Shown one piece after another: positions 1-9,053 of a stretch of 64,000 nucleotides of DNA. Source of the DNA: an uncultured Bacteroides sp. (GTDB lineage: Bacteria; Bacteroidota; Bacteroidia; Bacteroidales; Bacteroidaceae); contig NZ_URFY01000010.1 of NCBI RefSeq assembly GCF_900547205.1, positions 45,829-109,828 on the forward strand, given 5' to 3'. The position numbers and the translations under genes are program-made. The notes under the pieces are model-generated. The model made no database searches. It was not told the DNA's origin and was given only the letters and a program-made list of their open reading frames with translations. Numbering within the stretch: position 1 is the stretch's first letter; each line of letters begins with the position of its first letter.

Positions 1-39
1 CGTATTTTTGTAATTTAATAATCATATAATAATTAAAAA

Positions 40-1203
40 ATGCTACAACCCGAATTGAAACTTCGCCGCGATAAAATTCGCAGTCTGATGGCGTTACAGG
101 GCATTGACGCCGCGCTTATTACTTGTAATGCAAATTTAATTTATACCTATGGCAGCGTAGTCAGCGGTTATCTTTATCTCCCACTTCACTCACCCGCATT
201 ACTATTTTTCAAACGCCCTAACAATATCTCTGGTGAACATTCGTTCCCCATTCGCAAACCGGAACAAATTGTCGATGTACTGAAAGAAAAAGGATTGCCG
301 ATGCCTACCAAGTTGATGCTGGAAGGCGACGAAATTCCTTATACCGAATACTGTCGTCTGGCTGGTATCTTCCCGGATGCGGAAGTGGTAAACGGAACAC
401 CGCTGATCCGTCAGGCCCGCAGCGTAAAGACTGCCGTAGAGATTGAAATGTTCCGCCGTTCAGGCATGGCTCACACCAAGGCATACGAACAGATTCCAAG
501 CGTATATCGCCCGGGAATGACAGACATTGAACTTTCTGTTGAAGTTGAACGCCTGATGCGCCTGCAAGGTTGTCTGGGAATCTTCCGTGTATTCGGCCGT
601 AGCATGGAAATCTTTATGGGTAGCGTGCTGACAGGTGACAATGCCGGATATCCTTCTCCGTATGATTTTGCATTGGGTGGCCAAGGACTAGACCCTGCCC
701 TGCCGGGAGGAGCAAATAAAACTCCATTGAAAGAGGGACAGACTGTTATGGTAGATTTGGGTGGTAACTTCAACGGCTATATGGGTGACATGAGCCGTGT
801 ATTCTCCATCGGAGAATTGCCTGAAGAAGCTTACGTTGCTCATCAGGTATGTCTGGACGTTCAGGAAAAGATCGCTTCCATTGCCCGACCAGGAGTGACG
901 TGCGAATCTCTTTATAACGCAGCTATAGAGATAGTTACCGCTGCCGGATTTGCAGACAAGTTTATGGGAACCGACCAACAAGCTAAATTTATCGGTCATG
1001 GTATCGGACTCGAAATAAACGAAGCTCCTGTGTTGGCTCCACGCATAAAGCAACAACTGGAACCAGGCATGGTGTTTGCTCTCGAACCGAAGATTGTTCT
1101 CCCCGGTGTAGGTCCTGTGGGCATAGAAAACTCATGGGTAGTGACAAACGACAGCATTGAAAAACTGACGAACTGCAAAGAAGAAATTATTGAATTAAAA
1201 TAG
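40..1203 (+). CDS. M24-family Xaa-Pro aminopeptidase
   Basis: Predicted cytoplasmic metallopeptidase of the aminopeptidase P/creatinase type, removing N-terminal residues that precede proline. Residues 1-125 form a creatinase-like N-terminal domain; residues 130-380 are the pita-bread catalytic domain. The five metal ligands are visible: Asp239 (VDLGG), Asp250 (GDMSR), His320 (GHGIGLE), Glu349 (ALEPK) and Glu363 (GIENS). At 387 residues it has the usual length for the short M24 form. It has no signal peptide. It is a single gene followed by a strong hairpin. Exact substrate preference (proline versus other dipeptides) cannot be told from the sequence. Confidence 0.88.
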   Translation: MLQPELKLRRDKIRSLMALQGIDAALITCNANLIYTYGSVVSGYLYLPLHSPALLFFKRPNNISGEHSFPIRKPEQIVDVLKEKGLPMPTKLMLEGDEIPYTEYCRLAGIFPDAEVVNGTPLIRQARSVKTAVEIEMFRRSGMAHTKAYEQIPSVYRPGMTDIELSVEVERLMRLQGCLGIFRVFGRSMEIFMGSVLTGDNAGYPSPYDFALGGQGLDPALPGGANKTPLKEGQTVMVDLGGNFNGYMGDMSRVFSIGELPEEAYVAHQVCLDVQEKIASIARPGVTCESLYNAAIEIVTAAGFADKFMGTDQQAKFIGHGIGLEINEAPVLAPRIKQQLEPGMVFALEPKIVLPGVGPVGIENSWVVTNDSIEKLTNCKEEIIELK

Positions 1204-1223
1204 TTCTTCATTGCTAAATAAGG

Positions 1224-1277
1224 TATATCAAAAGGAGATGATTGCCATCTATTATAGTTGGTTTTCCTTTTGATATA
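1224..1277 (+). terminator. Hairpin after M24 peptidase gene
   Basis: A 13-bp perfect inverted repeat (TATATCAAAAGGA at 1224-1236, TCCTTTTGATATA at 1265-1277) lies 20 bases past the stop codon. A smaller GATG/CATC stem sits inside the loop. No long T run follows, so efficiency is uncertain. Confidence 0.5.
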
Positions 1278-1386
1278 TCTTTGAGAAAAAAAAGAGGAGA
1301 TTCATATAGGAGTATTATTCATTTCAAGTGTATTTATATAAAGAAGATTTCTTATATTTACCGAAAATTTTAACCCTCAAAACAAA

Positions 1387-2952
1387 ATGAAGAAACAACC
1401 TTTGCTTTTAACCCTTTTATCAACTGCTGCTTGCGCAGCCACAGCAGCAAACAAAGCACCGGAGAAAACAGTTCCCGAAAAACAGAAAACACCCAATGTA
1501 GTATTTATCTACGCCGATGATCTCGGCTATGGAGATCTGGAATGTTATGGAGCCAAAAACGTGCAGACTCCTAACGTCAACCGACTGGCGAAGTCGGGCA
1601 TTCTATTCACAAACGCTCATGCTACCGCAGCTACCAGCACACCTTCCCGCTACTCTATGTTGACAGGAGAATATGCCTGGCGCAAAACAGGAACGGATGT
1701 AGCAGCCGGAAATGCCGGAATGATTATCCGCCCCGAACAATACACAATGGCAGATATGTTCAAAAGTGTAGGTTATGCCACCGGAGCTATCGGCAAATGG
1801 CATCTGGGACTTGGAGATAAAGCCGGAACACAAGACTGGAACGCTCCGCTACCTTGCGCATTAGGCGATCTGGGATTCGACTATCACTACATCATGGCAG
1901 CCACAGCCGACCGCGTGCCTTGCGTATACATAGAGAATGGTAAAGTGGCAAATTATGATCCGAGTGCACCCATAGAAGTAAGTTATCAGAAGAACTTTGA
2001 AGGTGAACCTACCGGAAAAAGTAATCCGGAAATGCTTTACAATCAGAAGCCCAGCCACGGCCATGATATGTCTATTGTAAATGGCATCTCCCGCATCGGT
2101 TTCATGAAGGGAGGTGGCAAAGCACTTTGGAAAGATGAAAACATTGCCGATTCACTGACTACACACGCCATTCAATTTATTGAAGAAAACAAAGAAAAAC
2201 CTTTCTTCCTCTACTTTGCAACGAATGATGTGCACGTACCTCGTTTCCCCCACGATCGTTTCAGAGGAAAGAACCCGATGGGCGTGAGAGGTGACGCTAT
2301 TGTGCAGTTCGACTACTGTGTAGGCGAGATTCTCAACACACTTGAAAAATTAGGTTTGAGAGAAAACACGCTCATTATTCTTTCTAGTGACAACGGTCCG
2401 GTAGTAGACGACGGATACGACGATAAAGCAGAAGAATTACTCAACGGACACAGCCCCACGGGACCACTGAGAGGTAACAAATACAGTGCATTCGAAGGAG
2501 GAACCCGTATTCCTGCCATCGTAAGCTGGCCCAAGGAAGTGAAGAAAGGAAAGACTTCCGATCTGCTGGTTTCTCAAGTCGACTGGATTGCATCGTTGGC
2601 ATCACTCACCGGAGCAACTATGCCGAAGGGTTCTGCACCGGATAGTTACAATTACCTCGGAAGCTGGCTTGGCAAAGATAAGACAGACCGCCCATGGGTA
2701 ATCGAACAAGCTTCCAATCACACCATGTCCGTACGAACCAAAGACTGGAAATACATCGAACCACACGATGGTCCTAAAATGATTCAATGGGGACCGAAAA
2801 TTGAAACCGGTAGTTCTAAAGAGCCACAGCTTTATAAGATTAAAGAGGTGAAAGAAGAAAAGAACTATGCTTCACAAATGCCGGAAAAGGTAGCAGAACT
2901 ACAAGCTATCCTTCAAGGTGTGCGCAAAAAGAAAGACTTAATCAACCAATAA
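1387..2952 (+). CDS. Serine-type sulfatase (arylsulfatase family S1)
   Basis: Predicted secreted or periplasmic sulfatase acting on a sulfated glycan or similar substrate. Residues 1-21 look like a signal peptide. The metal-binding Asp pair is in YADDLGYGD (residues 44-45). The active-site motif is S84-T-P-S-R88 followed by YSMLTG, so the formylglycine is made from Ser and needs an anaerobic sulfatase-maturating enzyme, which is not in this window. Further conserved blocks are GKWHLG (about 138-143) and SSDNGP (about 335-340). It has 521 residues, normal for the family. The next gene is a second sulfatase 88 bp downstream. The substrate cannot be predicted here. Confidence 0.9.
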   Translation: MKKQPLLLTLLSTAACAATAANKAPEKTVPEKQKTPNVVFIYADDLGYGDLECYGAKNVQTPNVNRLAKSGILFTNAHATAATSTPSRYSMLTGEYAWRKTGTDVAAGNAGMIIRPEQYTMADMFKSVGYATGAIGKWHLGLGDKAGTQDWNAPLPCALGDLGFDYHYIMAATADRVPCVYIENGKVANYDPSAPIEVSYQKNFEGEPTGKSNPEMLYNQKPSHGHDMSIVNGISRIGFMKGGGKALWKDENIADSLTTHAIQFIEENKEKPFFLYFATNDVHVPRFPHDRFRGKNPMGVRGDAIVQFDYCVGEILNTLEKLGLRENTLIILSSDNGPVVDDGYDDKAEELLNGHSPTGPLRGNKYSAFEGGTRIPAIVSWPKEVKKGKTSDLLVSQVDWIASLASLTGATMPKGSAPDSYNYLGSWLGKDKTDRPWVIEQASNHTMSVRTKDWKYIEPHDGPKMIQWGPKIETGSSKEPQLYKIKEVKEEKNYASQMPEKVAELQAILQGVRKKKDLINQ

Positions 2953-2972
2953 AGTCAAGCATACTAGGAAAT

Positions 2973-3002
2973 GTGTCAAAACTTGAATGTCTGTTTTGAC
3001 AC
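2973..3002 (+). terminator. Intercistronic hairpin between sulfatases
   Basis: A perfect 10-bp inverted repeat (GTGTCAAAAC 2973-2982, GTTTTGACAC 2993-3002) with a 10-nt loop lies between the two sulfatase genes. It could partially terminate or stabilise the upstream message. Confidence 0.45.
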
Positions 3003-3040
3003 ACTCTTTCCAACTATCGAATTTTTAATTACACAATATA

Positions 3041-4567
3041 ATGAATTGCAAATCTATTTCTTTAATCAGCGGCACTCTACTTCTTTCTTCCTTATCCGCC
3101 AACGGACAGAAAAAGGATGTAAAGCCCAACATTTTATTCATCCTCTGCGATGACATGGGATATGGCGACCTGGGATGCTACGGCCAGCCGTTCATACGCA
3201 CGCCCCACATAGATGCTATGGCAAGCGAAGGAATGCGTTTCACGCAAGCGTATGCGGGCAGTCCTGTCAGCGCACCTTCCAGAGCTTCATTTATGACAGG
3301 ACAGCACACCGGCCATTGCGCAGTACGTGGCAACAAGGAATATTGGGGAAATTCACCCATGATTATGTATGGAGAAAACAAAGAATATTCGGTAGTGGGA
3401 CAGCATCCTTATGATCCAAATCATGTCATCTTGCCGGAGATTATGAAAGATAACGGATACGCCACAGGTATGTTCGGCAAATGGGCAGGAGGCTACGAAG
3501 GTTCATGCTCCACCCCCGACAAACGGGGTGTTGACGAGTACTTCGGCTATATCTGCCAGTTTCAGGCTCACCTCTACTATCCTAATTTCCTGAATAGGTA
3601 TAGTAAAGCTTTAGGCGACACCGGAGTGGTGCGCGTGGTGTTGGATGAAAACATCAAGTATCCGATGTATGGCCCCGACTACCAGAAACGACCTCAATAT
3701 TCTGCCGACATGATTCACCAGAAAGCGATGGAATGGCTGGATCATCAAGATGGCAAACAGCCGTTTTTTGGTGTGTTTACTTATACGCTACCCCACGCTG
3801 AATTGGTTCAGCCGGAAGATTCGATTCTGGAAGAATATAAAACGAAGTTCGATTCTGATAAAGTATTCAAAGGAAGCAAAGGGTCACGATACAATGCGAT
3901 TACACATACACATGCTCAATTTGCCGGAATGATTACCCGCTTAGATTATTATGTGGGAGAAGTTTTGAAGAAACTGAAAGAAAAAGGACTGGACGAAAAT
4001 ACGTTGGTCATTTTCTCCAGTGACAACGGCCCTCACGAAGAAGGTGGAGCCGATCCTACGTTCTTCGGCAGAGACGGCAAATTGCGAGGATTGAAGCGCC
4101 AGTGCTACGAAGGTGGCATACGTATTCCGTTCATAGCCCGTTGGCCGGGACGCGTACCTGCTGGTAAGGTGAACGATCATATCTGTGCTTTTTATGACTT
4201 AATGCCTACTTTCTGTGATGTTGCAGGTATCAGGAAGTATGAAAAGAAATATCGCAATAAAGAAAAAGATGTGGATTATTTCGACGGAATCTCTTTTGCA
4301 CCGACATTGCTAGGCAAAAAGAAACAGAAGAAACATGATTTCTTGTACTGGGAGTTTAACGAAACAAACCAGATAGCAGTTCGTATGGACGACTGGAAGT
4401 TAGTAGTGAAAAAAGGAAAACCATTCCTATACAACCTAAAGACGGATATCCACGAAGATAACGACCTGGCTCAGCAACATCCGGAAATTGTGAATAAGAT
4501 GAAAGCCGTTATATTCGAGCAACGCATTCCTAATGAAAATTTCACTGTAACGCTGCCAGAGAGATAA
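3041..4567 (+). CDS. Serine-type sulfatase (arylsulfatase family S1)
   Basis: Second predicted exported sulfatase. It has an N-terminal signal peptide (about residues 1-22), the Asp37-Asp38 metal site (LCDDMGYGD), and the active-site motif S77-A-P-S-R81 followed by ASFMTG. This again makes it a Ser-type enzyme dependent on anaerobic maturation. Later blocks include GMFGKWAGG, SSDNGPH and the C-terminal MDDWKLV strand. It is 508 residues long. Its sequence is clearly different from its upstream neighbour, so the pair looks like two specificities rather than a recent duplication. Probable co-transcription with the first sulfatase is inferred from the 88-bp gap and shared strand. Confidence 0.9.
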   Translation: MNCKSISLISGTLLLSSLSANGQKKDVKPNILFILCDDMGYGDLGCYGQPFIRTPHIDAMASEGMRFTQAYAGSPVSAPSRASFMTGQHTGHCAVRGNKEYWGNSPMIMYGENKEYSVVGQHPYDPNHVILPEIMKDNGYATGMFGKWAGGYEGSCSTPDKRGVDEYFGYICQFQAHLYYPNFLNRYSKALGDTGVVRVVLDENIKYPMYGPDYQKRPQYSADMIHQKAMEWLDHQDGKQPFFGVFTYTLPHAELVQPEDSILEEYKTKFDSDKVFKGSKGSRYNAITHTHAQFAGMITRLDYYVGEVLKKLKEKGLDENTLVIFSSDNGPHEEGGADPTFFGRDGKLRGLKRQCYEGGIRIPFIARWPGRVPAGKVNDHICAFYDLMPTFCDVAGIRKYEKKYRNKEKDVDYFDGISFAPTLLGKKKQKKHDFLYWEFNETNQIAVRMDDWKLVVKKGKPFLYNLKTDIHEDNDLAQQHPEIVNKMKAVIFEQRIPNENFTVTLPER

Positions 4568-4608
4568 TTGCAGTAACTTGAGATTATGAGATAGCTACAA
4601 ATAAACGC

Positions 4609-4664
4609 TATCATATAGATTAGGCACGGAGTTACACGTAATTCCGTGCCTAATCTATATGATA
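4609..4664. terminator. Bidirectional terminator, AGGCACGGA-type hairpin
   Basis: Perfect 22-bp inverted repeat: left arm 4609-4630, right arm 4643-4664, with further pairing inside the 12-nt centre. It sits between convergent genes (sulfatase and cca). The core TTAGGCACGGA recurs in other intergenic hairpins of this window. Confidence 0.75.
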
Positions 4665-4671
4665 TTGTAGT

Positions 4672-6105
4672 CTAACGAATCGGCTTCAACCCCATCTTTG
4701 CAGCCTTCTCCAACATAAACGCACGGGCAGCTTCATATTCATTCGGTATAACGCCATCCAGAATAGCATCTTTTATCGCACTCTTCAATGCACCCACTTC
4801 CCGGCAAGGCTGCAAATCGAAAATCTCCATAATTTCTTCTCCGCTCACAGGAGGCTGGAAATTACGTACCCGATCTTTTTCTTCCAAGTCTTTCAACTTC
4901 TGGCGTACCAACTGGAAGTTATTCAGAAAACGCTGCTTGCGCTCCGTATTTTTAGAAGTAATATCCGCTTCACAAAGCATCATCAGGTCGTCGATATCAT
5001 CTCCCGCCTCAAAAAGCAAACGGCGCACTGCCGAATCCGACACTACATCATCCGCAATGACGATAGGTCGCATATGTAAACTCACCATCTTCTGCACATA
5101 CTTCATCTTCTCATTCATCGGCAACTTCATCTTACGAAAGATGCCCGGAATCATCTTTTCACCGATGAAATTATGATTATGGAAAGTCCATCCCACTTTA
5201 GGTTCCCATCGTTTCGTTGCCGGCTTGGCAATGTCGTGCAGCAAGGCAGCCCACCGTAGCCAAAGATTGTCCGTCTTCTTACTAATATTGTCCAGCACTT
5301 CCAACGTATGATAGAAATTATCCTTATGCGAACGCCCGTTTCGTGTCTCCACTCCCTGCAAGACAGCAAGTTCCGGGAATATCAACGGCAGCAATCCGCT
5401 ACGTTCCAACTCAACGAAACCTTTCGAGGGAATAGGCGAAAGAATAATCTTATTCAATTCGTCCGCTATGCGTTCACGGGAGATTATCCCAATCCGTTCT
5501 TTATTCCGGCTGAGTGATTCAAAGGTATCATCATCAATGTAAAAACCCAGTTGTGTGGCAAAACGGATGCAACGCATCATGCGCAACGGGTCGTCGCTGA
5601 AAGTGATATCAGGATCGAGCGGCGTGCGAATCGTCTTTTCCTTCATATCCGCCAATCCACCGAACGGGTCTACCAATTCACCGAATCTTGATTGATTAAG
5701 GCATACAGCAAGGGCGTTGATAGTGAAATCCCGACGATTCTGGTCGTCTTCCAACGTACCATCCTCTACGATTGGTTTCCGCGAATCCCGTTGATAAGAC
5801 TCCTTACGTGCACCGACAAATTCCACTTCCGTACCTTTATATTTAACCTGTGCCGTTCCGAAATTCTTGAATACTGAGACATGAGCACCACGTCCGAGAC
5901 GTTTTCCCAACGCTTCCGCCATGCTGATTCCGCTGCCTACAACTACTACATCTATATCTTTGGAGGGACGTTGCAGGAATATATCACGAACATATCCGCC
6001 CACCACATAGCACTCCATGCCGAGTGCATCGGCTGTTTCGGCTATCTGTCCGAATATGGGTTCGCTAAAATGCTGCTTCAATTCCTCTTGAGTTAACTCT
6101 ATCAT
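4672..6105 (-). CDS. cca: CCA-adding tRNA nucleotidyltransferase with HD domain
   Basis: Adds or repairs the 3' CCA end of tRNA (or is a bacterial poly(A) polymerase of the same class II family). The nucleotidyltransferase head shows GGYVRD (about 37-42) and the catalytic Asp pair in KDIDVVVVG. The neck helix region has RRDFTINAL and [14 protein letters not shown]-terminal HD phosphohydrolase domain is marked by LLHDIAKP (about residues 285-292). It has 477 residues, typical for the Bacteroidetes HD-containing form. It is divergently transcribed from a lipoprotein gene. Distinguishing CCA transferase from poly(A) polymerase from sequence alone is hard; CCA activity is favoured because no second family member is visible here. 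Confidence 0.85.
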   Translation of the reverse strand: MIELTQEELKQHFSEPIFGQIAETADALGMECYVVGGYVRDIFLQRPSKDIDVVVVGSGISMAEALGKRLGRGAHVSVFKNFGTAQVKYKGTEVEFVGARKESYQRDSRKPIVEDGTLEDDQNRRDFTINALAVCLNQSRFGELVDPFGGLADMKEKTIRTPLDPDITFSDDPLRMMRCIRFATQLGFYIDDDTFESLSRNKERIGIISRERIADELNKIILSPIPSKGFVELERSGLLPLIFPELAVLQGVETRNGRSHKDNFYHTLEVLDNISKKTDNLWLRWAALLHDIAKPATKRWEPKVGWTFHNHNFIGEKMIPGIFRKMKLPMNEKMKYVQKMVSLHMRPIVIADDVVSDSAVRRLLFEAGDDIDDLMMLCEADITSKNTERKQRFLNNFQLVRQKLKDLEEKDRVRNFQPPVSGEEIMEIFDLQPCREVGALKSAIKDAILDGVIPNEYEAARAFMLEKAAKMGLKPIR

Positions 6106-6130
6106 TCCTATTGGTTATAAGTTTTGAGGG

Positions 6131-6171
6131 GACAAAAGTACAAAAATATGAGATATATTTGTACTTTTGTC
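6131..6171. promoter_or_regulatory. Divergent promoters arranged as an inverted repeat
   Basis: The perfect 12-bp arms GACAAAAGTACA (6131-6142) and TGTACTTTTGTC (6160-6171) each contain a Bacteroides -7 box of the form TACTTTTG: minus strand at 6139-6132 for cca, plus strand at 6162-6169 for the lipoprotein. An overlapping TATATTTG lies at 6154-6161. Expected start sites are about 6125 (minus) and 6176 (plus), consistent with the chosen start codons. Confidence 0.6.
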
Positions 6172-6194
6172 GAGTAATTATAAAACGTAAAGGC

Positions 6195-7040
6195 ATGATG
6201 AAAAAACTGATTATCCTCTTTTGTGGCACGCTGACACTTTCTGCCTGTGGAAATGGCATCGAGAAGAAAGCCAGTGAAAAACTTGCTGCTGCCAAGGTTG
6301 CCTACGAACGCGGTGACTATGATGAAGCTAAATTGCAGATTGACAGTATCAAGATTCTGTATCCCAAAGCATTCGAAGCACGCAAAGCGGGCCAGGCATT
6401 GATGCTTGATGTTGAAACGAAAGCACAACAAAAAACGCTTGCCTATCTGGATAGTGCCTTTCAAGCCAAGCAACAGGAATTTGATGCAATAAAAGGTAAA
6501 TTTATTCTGGAGAAAGATGTCGAATACCAACAAGTAGGCAATTATCTATGGCCTACGCAAACCATCGAAAAGAACTTGCATCGTTCCTACCTCCGTTTTC
6601 AGGTAAATGAACAGGGCATCATAAGCATGACTTCCATCTATTGCGGTAGCGGAAATATTCATCATGCAAGCGTTAAAGTGACTATCCCTGACGGCAGTTT
6701 CGCAGAAACTCCGGCTTCCAAAGACAGCTACGAGACAACTGATATGAACGAAAAGATTGAGAAGGCGGACTATAAACTGGGAGAAGACGGTGGCGTGATT
6801 GAATTTCTGAGCCGCAACAAAGATCAAAACATCCGCGTAGAATTTGTGGGCGACCGTACTTATAAAACTACAATGTCTCCCACCGACCGCCTAGCAGCTG
6901 CAAATGTTTATGAATTGGCTCAGATTCTCTCGGCTATGCAACAGATAAAGAAAGAGCAGGAAGAAGCAAATCTGAAGATTCAATTTATCAATAAGAAAAA
7001 AGAGAGAAAGGTTCAGGAAGAGGCGACAGAAAAAGAATAG
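6195..7040 (+). CDS. Predicted lipoprotein, function unknown
   Basis: A 281-residue predicted lipoprotein. The signal sequence ends in the lipobox LSAC with Cys18 as the lipidated residue. Residues 25-100 are helical and read like a tetratricopeptide-style or coiled segment (KLAAAKVAYERGDYDEAKLQID). The middle has a beta-rich region, and the C-terminus (about 235-281) is a highly charged Lys/Glu coiled coil. The frame is open further upstream to 6111, but the promoter box at 6162-6169 and the signal peptide both support the start at 6195 (a second ATG follows immediately). I do not recognise a named family. Confidence 0.75.
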   Translation: MMKKLIILFCGTLTLSACGNGIEKKASEKLAAAKVAYERGDYDEAKLQIDSIKILYPKAFEARKAGQALMLDVETKAQQKTLAYLDSAFQAKQQEFDAIKGKFILEKDVEYQQVGNYLWPTQTIEKNLHRSYLRFQVNEQGIISMTSIYCGSGNIHHASVKVTIPDGSFAETPASKDSYETTDMNEKIEKADYKLGEDGGVIEFLSRNKDQNIRVEFVGDRTYKTTMSPTDRLAAANVYELAQILSAMQQIKKEQEEANLKIQFINKKKERKVQEEATEKE

Positions 7041-7071
7041 AGCAATCAAGAACAATTGCTTTATACATAAA

Positions 7072-7135
7072 TTAGGCACGGATTAGAGGGATTTCACGGT
7101 TTAAATACTAAAAAACCGCATTAATCCGTGCCTAA
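7072..7135. terminator. Intergenic AGGCACGGATTA-type hairpin
   Basis: Outer arms TTAGGCACGGATTA (7072-7085) and TAATCCGTGCCTAA (7122-7135) are perfectly complementary over 14 bp. An inner CGGTTT/AAACCG stem is also present. It lies between convergent genes (lipoprotein and the 43-aa gene) and belongs to the repeated hairpin set seen at 4609, 23288 and 26933. Confidence 0.65.
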
Positions 7136-7141
7136 AATTAT

Positions 7142-7273
7142 TCACTTCACCCTCCTATTCAACTGATTATTAGCCTTCCCCGGCTTCGACTTCCCTACCC
7201 GCTTTCCAGCATTCTTCTTTAGTCCGGGCTTTGCTTTTCCGGCAAAAGGATTGTTGTTTTTCTTAATTGGCAT
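7142..7273 (-). CDS. Small highly basic protein, 43 aa
   Basis: Short reading frame, very rich in Lys, Gly, Asn and Pro (begins MPIKKNNNPFAGKAKPG; about 15 Lys/Arg, no acidic residues). It starts 10 bp after the stop of the 329-aa gene and is preceded by GGAGGTGAG, a strong Shine-Dalgarno that is unusual in this phylum. That spacing and ribosome site argue for a real gene co-transcribed with ruvA and the gene between. The composition suggests nucleic acid or ribosome binding, but this is inference; I recognise no family. Confidence 0.6.
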   Translation of the reverse strand: MPIKKNNNPFAGKAKPGLKKNAGKRVGKSKPGKANNQLNRRVK

Positions 7274-7283
7274 AACTCACCTC

Positions 7284-8273
7284 CTATTTCCCCTCATAAA
7301 ACTCCCCTAAAAACCAACGAGCCACAAAATCCCAGTTATCCTGAAGCAACGCCTTTCCATCATTAAACGGAAATTGTGCTTCCGACAACAGGTTGTGTTC
7401 CATTCCGTACTTCAACAAATCGAACGGACACAATCCTTCTTCGCAGAACAGTTCGTAGCCTTCTTCCTCAGCCATCTCAGCATTATACAGCGGATTGTGT
7501 TTATCTGCAAAAAAAGAGGCCACGTCCGGTCCTATTAACAGTCCTTTCGGATTGGCATACAACACGAAATCATCAAACTCTGCCAAGTCGGGCAACAGAG
7601 CGCCTTCCTCGTCCTCCCACTTCAGGGACTGCACAAAGAACTTTTTCAGTGCTTCATAAGAGTCAAAGAACATTAGCGGTTCTCCTCCACTTGCTTCGAG
7701 GAAACGTTCCACATTTTCAGGCATCTTTTCTCCGGGTGAAGCCACAGGTACCGGTTCACGTTTCTTTTGCATCAACTCCGTTTCCATCATCCAATCCACA
7801 GCCAGGAAATCACTGATGGGAGCCTCTTCAAAAACTGCATCCAAACGTCCGTAAACCACATCTGCAAATTCCAGCAAATCCTTATTCAACGGATTCTCTA
7901 CCCCGTAGAAATCATCACCAACCGGAGAATTGATTGCCCATAAAAGAAAAGCAATGTCTTCACGGTTTATTTCGTCCGGTAGATAATCCTGTGTAAGTGA
8001 ATAGAAGGGCAGATAGCGCCCGTAGCTTTCGTGATGCCAATGGATAAACTGCCGCCAGTTTCCTCCGTCCGCCACACAATCTTCCAGATACAAAGCAAAC
8101 GTCAAAGCAACTTGTTGTTGATCTTCCGCAGTGGCATAATTATACAAATAAGATTCTGCCACCAACGGCAATAGTTCATTCGCCAAATCCAAATACCACT
8201 TGTCAGTATCCGTCACTTTCGCATGGTGGTGGGCATCCAGCCATGTTTGCATATAAATCTTCTGTTGCTTCAT
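7284..8273 (-). CDS. Conserved-looking hypothetical protein, 329 aa
   Basis: Acidic soluble protein of 329 residues with no signal peptide or membrane segment. The N-terminal half is helical with many aromatic residues ([24 protein letters not shown]). The C-terminal half repeats short acidic-aromatic segments. It begins within the stop codon of ruvA (ATGA overlap at 8270-8273), so it is translationally coupled to it, and the 43-aa basic protein follows. Coupling to ruvA hints at a link with DNA metabolism, but that is inference only. I do not recognise its family with confidence. Confidence 0.75.
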   Translation of the reverse strand: MKQQKIYMQTWLDAHHHAKVTDTDKWYLDLANELLPLVAESYLYNYATAEDQQQVALTFALYLEDCVADGGNWRQFIHWHHESYGRYLPFYSLTQDYLPDEINREDIAFLLWAINSPVGDDFYGVENPLNKDLLEFADVVYGRLDAVFEEAPISDFLAVDWMMETELMQKKREPVPVASPGEKMPENVERFLEASGGEPLMFFDSYEALKKFFVQSLKWEDEEGALLPDLAEFDDFVLYANPKGLLIGPDVASFFADKHNPLYNAEMAEEEGYELFCEEGLCPFDLLKYGMEHNLLSEAQFPFNDGKALLQDNWDFVARWFLGEFYEGK

Positions 8274-8875
8274 AATCTCTTCAAAGCTAGTTTAATAACC
8301 TTTTCTACCGGAGCATCCGGTTCTTCTTTCAGGATAGCCAGTACCACCTTTTGTGATGGAGCCGCGGCAAATCCAAGCATAGTTAATGCAGCCACAGCCT
8401 CTTCCTGCACCTCCACGTTAGCGGGTTGCAGCAGCAATCCACCGGCAGCACCTCCGGCAGTGGCGGATGTACCCATCGTTTTTATCTTATCCTTCAAGTC
8501 CACGATGACACGTTGCGCTGTTTTCAGCCCGATACCTTTCACCGTTTTCAGCAGATTCGCATTTTCCGTACTGATCACGTTTACCAGTTCGGCGGGCGAA
8601 AGGGCGGAGAGAATCATACGCGCCGTGTTGCCACCAATCCCGGAAACGGAAATCAGCAGTAGAAAAATCTCCCGTTCCTGCTTATCGGCAAATCCGTAGA
8701 GCACATAGGCATCTTCACGAATCGCTTCGTGGATGTACAACTTGCAGTTTTTCTTTCCCTGAATAGCCGAATAGGTATTCAGCGATATATTGGCGGCATA
8801 TCCCACGCCGTTACAGTCTATCACTGCGGTTGCCGGACTGAGTTCGGCAAGCTCGCCTCTAACGTATTCTATCAT
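8270..8875 (-). CDS. ruvA: Holliday junction branch migration protein RuvA
   Basis: Tetrameric Holliday-junction-binding subunit that loads the RuvB motor. The 201-residue protein starts [12 protein letters not shown], the typical OB-fold beginning. Residues about 70-130 carry the two helix-hairpin-helix motifs ([17 protein letters not shown] and [14 protein letters not shown]). A flexible Ala/Gly linker follows, then the C-terminal RuvB-binding domain (about 150-201). The frame is open upstream to 8914, but a TATCTTTG -7 box at 8891-8884 places transcription start next to the ATG at 8875. The 3' end overlaps the next gene by 4 bp. Confidence 0.95.
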   Translation of the reverse strand: MIEYVRGELAELSPATAVIDCNGVGYAANISLNTYSAIQGKKNCKLYIHEAIREDAYVLYGFADKQEREIFLLLISVSGIGGNTARMILSALSPAELVNVISTENANLLKTVKGIGLKTAQRVIVDLKDKIKTMGTSATAGGAAGGLLLQPANVEVQEEAVAALTMLGFAAAPSQKVVLAILKEEPDAPVEKVIKLALKRL

Positions 8876-8883
8876 AATGAGGG

Positions 8884-8891
8884 CAAAGATA
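8884..8891 (-). promoter_or_regulatory. ruvA promoter -7 box
   Basis: TATCTTTG read on the minus strand matches the Bacteroides TAnnTTTG consensus. The predicted start of transcription is within a few bases of the ruvA ATG, implying a very short or absent 5' leader. Confidence 0.5.
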
Positions 8892-9053
8892 AATAATTCG
8901 CCACAGAGTGACACAGCGTTTCACAGAGTTTTTTTCACTGAGGCTACAAGTGAAAAAAATAAAAATATCACAGCAATTGAACCAACGTTGCTAGTAAAAC
9001 GTTTACTTTTGTAGGCAAAAGAAAGAAATTTGTTCATTTAAACCAAGAAAAGA

